IMG/VR virus record: IMGVR_UViG_3300042691_049331 | Coordinates: 1-29,364 of that record | Reading direction: 5' to 3' (one strand) | Origin: a virus | Length of the DNA stretch: 29,364 nt | In this document: positions 18,909-25,609 of the stretch, in pieces | Position numbering within the stretch: the first letter of the stretch is position 1 | How the letters are laid out: each line of letters begins with the position of its first letter | Made by a program: the position numbers and the translations under genes | Notes under the pieces: generated by a model | What the model was told of the DNA's origin: nothing | Database searches by the model: none | Seen by the model: the letters and a program-made list of their open reading frames with translations, nothing else

Positions 18909-18928
18909 AATTTACACTTTATACACAG

Positions 18929-18961
18929 ATGGGCAATGCAAATGCATTGCCCATTTTTTTT
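18929..18961 (+). terminator. Strong rho-independent terminator
   Basis: A perfect inverted repeat, ATGGGCAATGC (18929-18939) and GCATTGCCCAT (18944-18954) with a four-base loop, is followed by an uninterrupted run of T through 18961. This is the canonical hairpin plus U-tract. It ends transcripts from the 16742-18908 genes and separates the two GLYD-type paralogues. Confidence 0.93.
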
Positions 18962-18967
18962 AAAAAA

Positions 18968-18977
18968 ACTATATACT
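18968..18977 (+). promoter_or_regulatory. ACTATATACT box, candidate phage promoter element
   Basis: The box lies 7 bases after the terminator's T-run and 8 bases before the ATG at 18986. It resembles ACTATTTATA boxes at 20987 and 22552 and ACTATTTAAA at 24420. A new start is needed after the terminator, which supports a promoter role, but the short distance to the ATG would leave almost no leader. Confidence 0.35.
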
Positions 18978-18985
18978 ATAAGAAT

Positions 18986-19888
18986 ATGTCAAAATATATA
19001 CTTTACAAAGATTCTTCTCTGGCAAGGCCTAAAAATGTTTCTGCTGCTAATTTTGCTTCTGCAAGCTATGGCACGGAATACACCTATGAACCATCTGATC
19101 AAAGATATAGTAGATATTATTTTTCCTCTAGCAATGATTTTATCAGCGATAACTATAGAAAACTAGAATGTCTTAAAAATACAATAAATTATTATTTTGG
19201 ATATGATAACTCGTTAAATTTTGATAATTTCTATAATGTAACTTCTAGCATTATTGCCTTTAATTCAAACTATATCGGCTCTGGTATACAACGCGGAACA
19301 GTTATGCTGAACTTTTATTTATCAGGTTCTGTAATTGATACTGCCGCCGATTATAAAGAAAATGGAGTTCTATCTAGCAGCATAAACGGAATTATTGGTA
19401 TAGTTCTTTATAGAGAAGGTTTTATTATTATAAATAATAGCACGGCACTGAGTGCTGAACAGTCCACGTTTAATGGAGTTACTGATTTTCCAAGATGGAC
19501 AAATTTTTTAAGTAATGATTTTGCTAATGAAGCTTTTTATTGCGACTATCAATTTGGCTTTGAAAATACTGTACCAACTAATATTTTAACTGTAACCGCT
19601 GAAAAAAATGAATTAAATCATTCAAATAACATAACATATATTAATTCTGGTAGTTATTGGTATAACACTGGCTCTAATTTTTTTAAAGAAAATGAAAAAA
19701 TAACAATAAAAAATATTGTTAAATCCCCATTTGTTAGTGGAACAGCAAATTTTGAAAAAGAAACCTACATTTCTAGAATTGGTCTTTATGACAAAGACAA
19801 AAAATTAATTGGCTATGCCTCTTTAGCAAATCCAATTAGAAAAACAGAGAATAGAGAGTTTATATTTAAACTTAAATTAGATATTTAA
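18986..19888 (+). CDS. Virion protein with C-terminal GLYD...LA domain (paralogue B)
   Basis: 300 residues from the ATG at 18986 (MSKYILYKDSS). An upstream in-frame ATG at 18929 is rejected because it is the first stem base of the terminator and its codons would encode hairpin and poly-T. The last 41 residues (TYISRIGLYDKDKKLIGYAS, then LANPIRKT and a final LKLDI) match the end of the 17663 gene, and NELNHSNNITY also matches. The middle is beta-rich with GIIGIVLYREGFIII. No enzyme motif is visible. It probably has a structural role alongside its paralogue but is transcribed after a terminator, so it may be made at another level or time. Confidence 0.78.
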   Translation: MSKYILYKDSSLARPKNVSAANFASASYGTEYTYEPSDQRYSRYYFSSSNDFISDNYRKLECLKNTINYYFGYDNSLNFDNFYNVTSSIIAFNSNYIGSGIQRGTVMLNFYLSGSVIDTAADYKENGVLSSSINGIIGIVLYREGFIIINNSTALSAEQSTFNGVTDFPRWTNFLSNDFANEAFYCDYQFGFENTVPTNILTVTAEKNELNHSNNITYINSGSYWYNTGSNFFKENEKITIKNIVKSPFVSGTANFEKETYISRIGLYDKDKKLIGYASLANPIRKTENREFIFKLKLDI

Positions 19889-19889
19889 A

Positions 19890-20972
19890 ATGGAAAACAA
19901 AACAAATCAAAACCTTGATTTAACTTATGCAGCATCAATTGAAAATGTAGATTTTGCATTTTTTGATTGGCTTGATAAACAATTAAATTTATCCTGTAAT
20001 TCTAAGGATGGTTTTAAAAAAGTACCAGTTGTTTGGGTAACACCAGAAAGAGCTTTCCAAGTAAAACAAAATAAAGAATTTCGTGATATTAATGGCACTA
20101 TAAATATTCCATTAATAACGCTAGAAAGAACAAATATCACAAAAGATGTAAAAAATAATGGCGTTTATTATACAAACTTACCACCAAAAAACAACAGACA
20201 TATAATTTCAAAAAGAATAAATCAAAAGAAAACTTCTGAATTTGCAAACGCCGATTATGAAAAACAATATGGGCTGGTACAATTTGCAAGACCAAGAAAG
20301 AATCAAAAAATTGTATATGAATTTAAAAATATGCTTTTACCTGTGTACGCTACATTTACATATAATATAACGTTATTTACACAATATCAGCAACAAATGA
20401 ATGAATTAATTCAACCATTTATATCAAGAACAGGTAGTACAAAATATTTTATTATTGAAAGAGATGGCTACAAGTATGAGTGTTTTATAGAAGGCAGCAT
20501 AGATTCTAAAAATAATGTTGCAAATATGGATGAAGAAGAAAGAAGATATATTTCAACAATAACAATAAAAACATTAGCAAATTTAATATCTGATGGGGTC
20601 AATCAAGAAGAGCCTGTTATAAAAGTATTTGAAAATGCTGTGGAATTAAAAATACCTAGAGAAAATATAATACTCGAACCAAGAAAAGAAACAAAAGAGC
20701 TTGTACCTCCGCTGGGTGGTACATTTGGCACTCAAGTTTCTTCTAATGTAGCTCTTAAAAAAGTTTTTACTATAGGCAATGGTTCAAGCGAAACAATATA
20801 TACTGTACAGCATAATTTAAACACTAGGGACATGTATGTATCTGTTAGAGAAAACTTTAGCCCATATTCTATTGTAAGTGTTGGTATTGAATATGTAAAT
20901 TTAAACCGTATAGATCTTGATGTGGGCGACCCAATAGAAGCGGATGCATATGTAGTTACAATAATAGGTTAA
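19890..20972 (+). CDS. Virion protein with added C-terminal HNLN domain
   Basis: 360 residues. The N-terminal 250 contain FAFFDWLDKQLN, a VPVVWVTPERAFQ strand (about residues 45-57), INIPLITLERTNITKD and RRYISTITIKTLA. I recall this combination from conserved structural proteins of large myophages but cannot give a T4 gene equivalent. After a linker rich in E, P and K (about 250-280), residues 285-360 form a small beta domain with YTVQHNLNTRDMYVSVREN, a module often found at the ends of phage fibre and head-fibre proteins. The ATG is 1 base after the previous stop, so translation is probably coupled. No other function can be read. Confidence 0.8.
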   Translation: MENKTNQNLDLTYAASIENVDFAFFDWLDKQLNLSCNSKDGFKKVPVVWVTPERAFQVKQNKEFRDINGTINIPLITLERTNITKDVKNNGVYYTNLPPKNNRHIISKRINQKKTSEFANADYEKQYGLVQFARPRKNQKIVYEFKNMLLPVYATFTYNITLFTQYQQQMNELIQPFISRTGSTKYFIIERDGYKYECFIEGSIDSKNNVANMDEEERRYISTITIKTLANLISDGVNQEEPVIKVFENAVELKIPRENIILEPRKETKELVPPLGGTFGTQVSSNVALKKVFTIGNGSSETIYTVQHNLNTRDMYVSVRENFSPYSIVSVGIEYVNLNRIDLDVGDPIEADAYVVTIIG

Positions 20973-20986
20973 GTTGTTTTTTAAAC

Positions 20987-20996
20987 ACTATTTATA
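20987..20996 (+). promoter_or_regulatory. ACTATTTATA box, candidate late promoter element
   Basis: It lies in the 46-base gap before the gene at 21019, with room for a short leader and a GAGGTG ribosome site at 21008-21013. The same ten bases recur at 22552-22561. Its reverse complement TATAAATAGT contains the T4 late promoter core TATAAATA, so orientation is uncertain; read forward, it could also provide TATACT at 20994 as a -10. Confidence 0.42.
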
Positions 20997-21018
20997 CTTA
21001 TAGAAATGAGGTGTTTTT

Positions 21019-22041
21019 ATGGCTTTAACAATTAAAGATGGCGCTGGTTCTATTACAAATTTAAAAACCACACTAACCGGTAGTGAACATATGCCGCATC
21101 ATGTTGTGCAGGCAGTTAGTGGCACAGTGGCAGTTAGCGCGTCAGCGGCAAATCCTGTTTATGTAACAGGAAATGTGTCTATTACTCAACCAGTAAACGT
21201 AGACGTTAACCTAAGTGATCAATTGACGGTTGTTGTTTCCTCTTCACAAAATAATAATGCGGTATGGATAACCTCTAGCGCAAATTACCCAGCTGCTGTT
21301 ACAGGTACTGTTTACGTAGGAAACTCTGTTTTACAAATATCAGCTGATTCATATATGTATCCCGGCGCTGCTTATGGCGCTTTAATAACTAAAATTACTC
21401 AATCCGTAGATGAAGGCATTCATGTTACTTCATCAAAAAATTTACCATTATTTGTTGTTTCCGATAGCGATAAACCAGTTGTTGTTGCAAGCAGCCCGGG
21501 TATTCCAGTTTATGTAACTAGCTCTGGCGGAAGCCCAGTATTTGTTTCTGCTTCAGATTTTTCGCCGGTACCAATTACTTCAAGCGATTATAGACCAGTT
21601 TTTGTTACAAACAATGAGCTTAAACCGGTATTTGTAACTTCGTCAAATTCTTACCCTGTTGTTACTAAGAATGCTGCTGTAAATTCTACATCAAGAACAA
21701 GTTTTACTAGTTATGCTAGCACAATTAATTGGGCTGGAACTGGTTCCTCTGACATAAGCGGCACGTTTATTTTAGCAAATTCTTCTTCAACAAGAAGAGG
21801 TCTTATGTTTGCCAATAATACAAGCAAAGATTTATATATTGCATTAGGCGATAATGATTTAGCTAGTACAAATGGGTTTTTATTAACAACAACAGCTTCA
21901 GCACCAGCGGTTTATTCTTTTATTTTATATCCGTCAGGAACTTACTTTGCAGAACCATCTTTTGTTAATGTTAAACACAGCGGATTTTTTATTAGCTCTT
22001 CCAATATAGATGTATCTGTAACCGTTGTTGGAACAGAATAG
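21019..22041 (+). CDS. Beta-repeat virion protein with eight 10-residue repeats
   Basis: 340 residues with a good Shine-Dalgarno (GAGGTG, 5 bases before the ATG). The opening NLKTTLTGSEHMPHHVVQAV is followed by beta strands and then an array with consensus PVxVTSSxxx. Prolines fall exactly at residues 143, 153, 163, 173, 183, 193, 203 and 213, and a related unit starts at 133. Looser copies lie at about 46-100. The C-terminal 120 residues are a separate beta domain (STINWAGTGSSDISGTF, then FILYPSGTYF). The periodicity suggests a stacked beta structure such as a stalk or spike. The likely role is a fibre or decoration protein, inferred from the repeat and the neighbours. Confidence 0.82.
   Translation: MALTIKDGAGSITNLKTTLTGSEHMPHHVVQAVSGTVAVSASAANPVYVTGNVSITQPVNVDVNLSDQLTVVVSSSQNNNAVWITSSANYPAAVTGTVYVGNSVLQISADSYMYPGAAYGALITKITQSVDEGIHVTSSKNLPLFVVSDSDKPVVVASSPGIPVYVTSSGGSPVFVSASDFSPVPITSSDYRPVFVTNNELKPVFVTSSNSYPVVTKNAAVNSTSRTSFTSYASTINWAGTGSSDISGTFILANSSSTRRGLMFANNTSKDLYIALGDNDLASTNGFLLTTTASAPAVYSFILYPSGTYFAEPSFVNVKHSGFFISSSNIDVSVTVVGTE
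21415..21669 (+). repeat. In-frame 30-base repeat array encoding PVxVTSSxxx
   Basis: About eight and a half units of 30 bases each encode ten residues, in perfect register with no insertions. The DNA copies have diverged while the protein pattern is kept, so selection is on the protein, not on recent slippage. Confidence 0.85.
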
Positions 22042-22049
22042 GAATTAAA

Positions 22050-22529
22050 ATGGCAATTAGTTATCCAATTATTTCTTCTCAGGCTACTCCTTCAACCGGA
22101 TCTGGTATCGCTAACCGTTTCCAGTATTCTGTTGGACAATTTTCATCAAACGTTGCTATGGTTGAAACGCAAGCTTATACTGCAAGTTTTGATGTATCTT
22201 CATGGATTGTTTATGTTAGCTCAAGCGTGCCATCGGCAACAACAATGAGTATAGCAATGCCGACAGCATCATTTGTTCAGGCAGTTGGTGGCGGAAATTT
22301 AGATCCGCATCATTATTCTCCTGCTTTAGAATTTTGGCGTGTGGATCAAGAAAATGTTCAAATGCAATTATCTAGCAGCGACCCAGATATTGTCTTTGGA
22401 ATTGGTTCGCAAACACCAACATATATTTTGCCAACGTCTTCATATACAAATTTAACACAAATTGATTTAGGTTATGGTTTTGGCGGAAAATTAGTGTATT
22501 TTATTCTTGAGCAAAGCCCCTTACCATAA
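22050..22529 (+). CDS. Small virion-type protein (159 aa), unrecognised
   Basis: 159 residues, 8 bases after the previous stop, with AGGA 7 bases before the ATG. It is beta-rich, with many S and T residues (SSWIVYVSSSVPSATT, SSSYTNL-like turns) and a short DPHHYSPALEFWRVDQ segment near the middle (about 92-107). There is no cysteine, signal peptide or catalytic motif. It is flanked by the repeat protein and a fibre protein and is likely a partner or tip component of one of them. This is inference from position. Confidence 0.75.
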   Translation: MAISYPIISSQATPSTGSGIANRFQYSVGQFSSNVAMVETQAYTASFDVSSWIVYVSSSVPSATTMSIAMPTASFVQAVGGGNLDPHHYSPALEFWRVDQENVQMQLSSSDPDIVFGIGSQTPTYILPTSSYTNLTQIDLGYGFGGKLVYFILEQSPLP

Positions 22530-22551
22530 ATAAGAATTTTAAAAAAATAAA

Positions 22552-22561
22552 ACTATTTATA
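22552..22561 (+). promoter_or_regulatory. ACTATTTATA box, candidate late promoter element
   Basis: Identical to the box at 20987 and placed in the 78-base gap before the fibre gene, 46 bases before its ATG. A CATAAATA (22525-22532), one base from the T4 late core TATAAATA, lies just upstream across the previous stop and is an alternative. A small hairpin GGTC-TTTT-GACC (22581-22592) sits between the box and the GGGAG ribosome site. Confidence 0.42.
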
Positions 22562-22607
22562 TTAGTTATAACATATTATAGGTCTTTTGACCGGGAGCAG
22601 TAAATTA

Positions 22608-24362
22608 ATGGCAAATCCATTAAAAATTTTAACAGCACTATCCGCATCATCCGGTGTGGCTGTATCAGGCAGTGGCGGTTTAATAGTTCAGCAAGATGGT
22701 ATTACAATAAGTAATGGTAATATTTCTGCTGCAAATTCACAAGTAACTGCAAGCGCTTTAAGCGCAAGCGGAACATCATTTCTAGGAACTGCAACAATTG
22801 ATAGCGCTACAGTCAAGGGCGGCAATATTGATAATACTGCGATTGGCACAACAACGCAATCAACTGGTAAATTTACAACAATCAGCGGCTCAAGTACGTT
22901 AGATGTTGGCGGGGCTGCGACATTTGCATCCACTGTAACATTAAACGGCGGCAATCTTTCACTAGCTAGTGGTTTTAAAGTAACCGGTAGTGGCGTTACG
23001 GTTGATGTTTCAACATTATCGGGTAGTTTAAGTGGTTCATATCTAGTCGCTAGCTCTGTTGCTAATGACAAATTAGCAAATTCATCATTAACGGTTACAG
23101 CAGGTGACGGTCTTACTGGTGGAGGCTCAGTATCACTAGGCGGATCTACTACACTAACTATCGGTGCCGGTACCCACATTACAGTAAACGCAAACGATGT
23201 TGAAGTTAATACAACAACATTAGTACCAGCAATTACTAGCTCAATCTTTGGTGGCGTTTCTGGCGATATCCTAATCAACGGAAGTGGCGTTGCAACAATC
23301 CAAGCAAATTCAGTTGCATTAGGTACTGATACAACTGGTAATTATGTTGGAGACGTAACCGCTGGGGCTGGTTTAAAGAAAACTTCAACAGCTGGTGAAG
23401 GCCAAACAGTTGATTTATCGATTGAAGCTGGCACTGGTATTAGTGTTACTGCTGATGGCGTTTCGGTTACAACTGGCTCGACTGCCCTTAGCAATGGCGA
23501 TGTGTTAAAGTGGGATGGATCTGCTTTTGCTAAGTCAAAGATGACCGAAACCGCTGGTGGCATTTTCATTGACGGTAACTTAGAAGTTAGTGGTTATGTA
23601 ACCGGTACAGTTGTTCGTATTGATACAACAAATGCAGTTGTAGCAGATCAATTCGTATATCTAAACAGCGGCAGTGCCGGTATTACAACCTCTGAAGGCG
23701 GTATTAAGATTGGCGTTTCTGGTTCTGGTGGAACAAAAGAGGGCCAACTTTCATACGTTAGTGGTTCTGGCTGGAAAGTAACAGATGGAAGCACAACTGG
23801 AGCACAAAGCAATACTTCGCTAACAGCTTTAGCTGATTTTACCGCCAAGACGCTAAACTTTAGTGCAAGTTCTAATAGCCCAGCAATGTTTTATACCGCT
23901 GGTATAAACAGCGTTCAAACTGTTTTAGATACTATTGCGAACGGCCTTGGCAGCACTGTACAAGGTCCACAATACTACAACCTTAGAAGTAGCGCGTATG
24001 CTACAAAAGGAGCTGGATCAACTGTAACATTCTTTTTAAGCAGCTCTATTGGAAACGTATCAGATAGAAGTGGCGATAGAGCAAATCAAAATACCGCAAA
24101 CGCTACCGCCCCAGCTATTCAAGGCTTATCAGATGGAGACGTAAATGTGGTTATTTCACGCCTAGCTAATGTTTCATTTGATGTTGCAGTTAAAGCTGAT
24201 GGCACAACCAGCTGGACAAACGATCTTTGCTCAGTTTATGCATCGGCATCGCTAGGTGCAGGCGGCGATTATTATCCTTATATTACAATTGAATGTCCCG
24301 GGTTGGCAGCAGGTTCGTTAGTAAGATTAATTGCAGTTCAAGAAGATTATAACCAACTATAA
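22608..24362 (+). CDS. Tail-fibre-like protein (584 aa)
   Basis: I start at the ATG at 22608, 10 bases after GGGAG, not at an in-frame TTG seven codons earlier. The N-terminus MANPLKILTALSASS is followed by fibre-type repeats: NISAANSQVTASALSASG, IDSATVKGGNIDNTAIGTTT, GKFTTISGSSTLDVGG. Then come two shaft-like segments, DGLTGGGSVSLGG...GAGTHITV and AGAGLKKT...AGTGISVTADGVSV. The last 59 residues (VKADGTTSWTNDL to LIAVQEDYNQL) match the end of the fibre-like gene at 24882 and may be a tip or trimerisation domain. G+C is clearly higher than in the preceding structural genes, which fits a highly expressed or separately acquired fibre. It ends before a strong terminator. Confidence 0.82.
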   Translation: MANPLKILTALSASSGVAVSGSGGLIVQQDGITISNGNISAANSQVTASALSASGTSFLGTATIDSATVKGGNIDNTAIGTTTQSTGKFTTISGSSTLDVGGAATFASTVTLNGGNLSLASGFKVTGSGVTVDVSTLSGSLSGSYLVASSVANDKLANSSLTVTAGDGLTGGGSVSLGGSTTLTIGAGTHITVNANDVEVNTTTLVPAITSSIFGGVSGDILINGSGVATIQANSVALGTDTTGNYVGDVTAGAGLKKTSTAGEGQTVDLSIEAGTGISVTADGVSVTTGSTALSNGDVLKWDGSAFAKSKMTETAGGIFIDGNLEVSGYVTGTVVRIDTTNAVVADQFVYLNSGSAGITTSEGGIKIGVSGSGGTKEGQLSYVSGSGWKVTDGSTTGAQSNTSLTALADFTAKTLNFSASSNSPAMFYTAGINSVQTVLDTIANGLGSTVQGPQYYNLRSSAYATKGAGSTVTFFLSSSIGNVSDRSGDRANQNTANATAPAIQGLSDGDVNVVISRLANVSFDVAVKADGTTSWTNDLCSVYASASLGAGGDYYPYITIECPGLAAGSLVRLIAVQEDYNQL

Positions 24363-24383
24363 AATTATTAAAAAATAATTTTG

Positions 24384-24415
24384 CAGGGTGGCCTAAAAAG
24401 CCACCCTGTTTTTTT
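24384..24415 (+). terminator. Rho-independent terminator after fibre gene
   Basis: A 9-base perfect stem, CAGGGTGGC (24384-24392) and GCCACCCTG (24400-24408) with loop CTAAAAA, is followed by seven T. It lies 22 bases after the fibre stop, so it ends the fibre transcript. Confidence 0.93.
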
Positions 24416-24419
24416 GTAA

Positions 24420-24429
24420 ACTATTTAAA
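24420..24429 (+). promoter_or_regulatory. ACTATTTAAA box, weak candidate promoter element
   Basis: It matches the ACTATTTATA boxes in nine of ten positions and directly follows the terminator. It is only 2 bases before the ATG at 24432, so if it works as a promoter box the transcript would be leaderless or start inside the gene. The match could be chance in AT-rich DNA. Confidence 0.25.
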
Positions 24430-24431
24430 GC

Positions 24432-24635
24432 ATGAAGCGAAAAATAACATATCTTCTTAAAGATTTTGATGAAATGACAAAGTTAATTCTTTGTCATACT
24501 AAAGATTTTAAAAGCCAAGTTGAGCTAATGAAAAATAAACAAGAAATTTTAGATGAAGTTGAAAAAATGTCTAAAAAATATGACAAAATAATTACAGAAA
24601 TTAGTCAAGAAAAAGAAGAAGAATATGAAAAATAG
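24432..24635 (+). CDS. Small helical protein (67 aa), possible fibre chaperone
   Basis: 67 residues, highly charged (rich in K and E), almost entirely helical with coiled-coil-like spacing (VELMKNKQEILDEVEKMSKK) and an acidic KEEEYEK tail. It is not recognised. It overlaps the next small gene by 11 bases, and the pair is enclosed by two fibre-like genes that share a C-terminal domain. T4 gp57A, a general fibre chaperone, is also a small coiled-coil protein (79 residues); no sequence similarity is claimed. There is no clear Shine-Dalgarno. Confidence 0.65.
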   Translation: MKRKITYLLKDFDEMTKLILCHTKDFKSQVELMKNKQEILDEVEKMSKKYDKIITEISQEKEEEYEK

Positions 24636-24879
24636 ATTTAATTTTATTCAAGTTGCTAACTGGGTTTATTTAATAAGAACAAATTTAAAAGCATTTAGAG
24701 AAAAATTAGATAAAGAAAAAGTTTCAAAACAAGAAGCATTAGAACTATTACAGCAACAAAAGCGGCATTTAGAACTAATTAAAGAAATACTTAATAAAAA
24801 AGTTAATTTATTAGGTATACAGCCGGATTTTTTGAAAAATTTAAAAGAAATTAAAAAAATGTACGGGATTGAGGAATAA
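24625..24879 (+). CDS. Small helical protein (84 aa), possible fibre chaperone
   Basis: 84 residues, basic and helical. An N-terminal amphipathic helix has FNFIQVANWVYLIRTNLKAF, then EALELLQQQKRHLELIKEIL (about 39-57) with coiled-coil-like spacing, and a C-terminal LKNLKEIKKMYGIEE. It starts inside the previous gene (11-base overlap), which suggests coupled translation and paired function, and ends 2 bases before the fibre-like gene at 24882. The family is not recognised. A scaffold, chaperone or adaptor for the flanking fibres is one possibility, from context only. Confidence 0.65.
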   Translation: MKNRFNFIQVANWVYLIRTNLKAFREKLDKEKVSKQEALELLQQQKRHLELIKEILNKKVNLLGIQPDFLKNLKEIKKMYGIEE

Positions 24880-24881
24880 GC

Positions 24882-25607
24882 ATGGCAGTAAAGCCCGTAA
24901 AAGTTCTTACTGATTTACAAACTAAAAAACAATTATTAAAGTTAGATGCTAATAATAATGTTCTTTTTAGAGTAAGCGGTAGCTTAGGCGATGGTGTTGT
25001 ATTAATAGATGTGCCAGTAACTGCCTCGCAAGGCATTACTGCTAGATTATATGGTACCGCTTCATATGCTTTAAATGCGGCTACTGCTTCCTATGCCGAA
25101 AATGCTGGCAGTGCATTAACTTCTGTTTATACAACCGGCAGTGTTACTGGTAGCGGTTTACAAGCAAATCCAATAACTCTAACCGATCCATTAATTATTG
25201 GAACAATTACTTCGTCATTTATATATTCACCACAAATTACCGGTTCGCTTTATGGTACTGCTTCTTATGCTGAAAACGCTGGTAATATTAACACAGCAAA
25301 TATTCAAAATGCGTATAAAAGATTGCGTTTTCAAGAAGTGGGTTTTTTTGATATAAATGGTGAAGCATCTATTGAGCTTCCAAGTTCTTCTTATGGAGGC
25401 GATGCTTTTCCTATTACTTCTTTTAATTATGTCAACGTAAGCGTTGACATAAAAGAAGATGGAAGATGGATCAATGATATGCTAGCAGTTCAAATGTTAA
25501 CATCAAGCGGTAAGATAATTGTTGAAATTTCGGCACCGGCATTAACAAATACTGATCAGTATAAATTAATTGCTTTAAATGAAGACCCAAATTATTTTAT
25601 AATATAG
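24882..25607 (+). CDS. Short tail-fibre-like protein with GTASYA repeats
   Basis: 241 residues. After an N-terminal strand region (AVKPVKVLTDLQTKKQLLKL) come LYGTASYALNAATASYAENA (about 57-76) and a second LYGTASYAENAG (123-134), a repeat type common in phage fibres and likely forming a trimeric shaft. The last 56 residues (VSVDIKEDGRWINDM to LIALNEDPN) align with the tip of the larger fibre at 22608. It sits after the two small helical genes and only 2 bases before the ruvC-like gene, so structural and recombination genes may share a transcript here. An 11-bp inverted repeat lies within the gene. Confidence 0.8.
   Translation: MAVKPVKVLTDLQTKKQLLKLDANNNVLFRVSGSLGDGVVLIDVPVTASQGITARLYGTASYALNAATASYAENAGSALTSVYTTGSVTGSGLQANPITLTDPLIIGTITSSFIYSPQITGSLYGTASYAENAGNINTANIQNAYKRLRFQEVGFFDINGEASIELPSSSYGGDAFPITSFNYVNVSVDIKEDGRWINDMLAVQMLTSSGKIIVEISAPALTNTDQYKLIALNEDPNYFII
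25427..25452 (+). repeat. Inverted repeat inside fibre gene
   Basis: TTATGTCAACG (25427-25437) and CGTTGACATAA (25442-25452) form a perfect 11-bp stem with a TAAG loop. After a 4-base bulge six more pairs can form (25417-25422 with 25453-25458). There is no T-run, so it is not a typical terminator. Confidence 0.6.
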
Positions 25608-25609
25608 CT

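Noticed and set aside
18929-18985. In-frame ATG that would lengthen the 18986 gene by 19 residues
   Set aside because: The ATG is the first part of the terminator stem and the extra codons come from the hairpin and the T-run.
22525-22532. CATAAATA as a T4-type late promoter
   Set aside because: One base off the core, overlapping the previous stop codon. A single such match is expected by chance in DNA this AT-rich; mentioned only as an alternative to the ACTATTTATA box.
22587-22607. TTG start seven codons upstream of the fibre ATG
   Set aside because: The GGGAG ribosome site lies between it and the ATG, at proper spacing for the ATG at 22608.
22688-23278. Long minus-strand open frame (196 codons) opposite the fibre gene, with two shorter ones at 23342-23569 and 23648-23848
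   Set aside because: The plus strand has clear fibre motifs throughout. Antisense frames rich in P, V and S arise from the repetitive S/T/G codons, and they have no ribosome sites.
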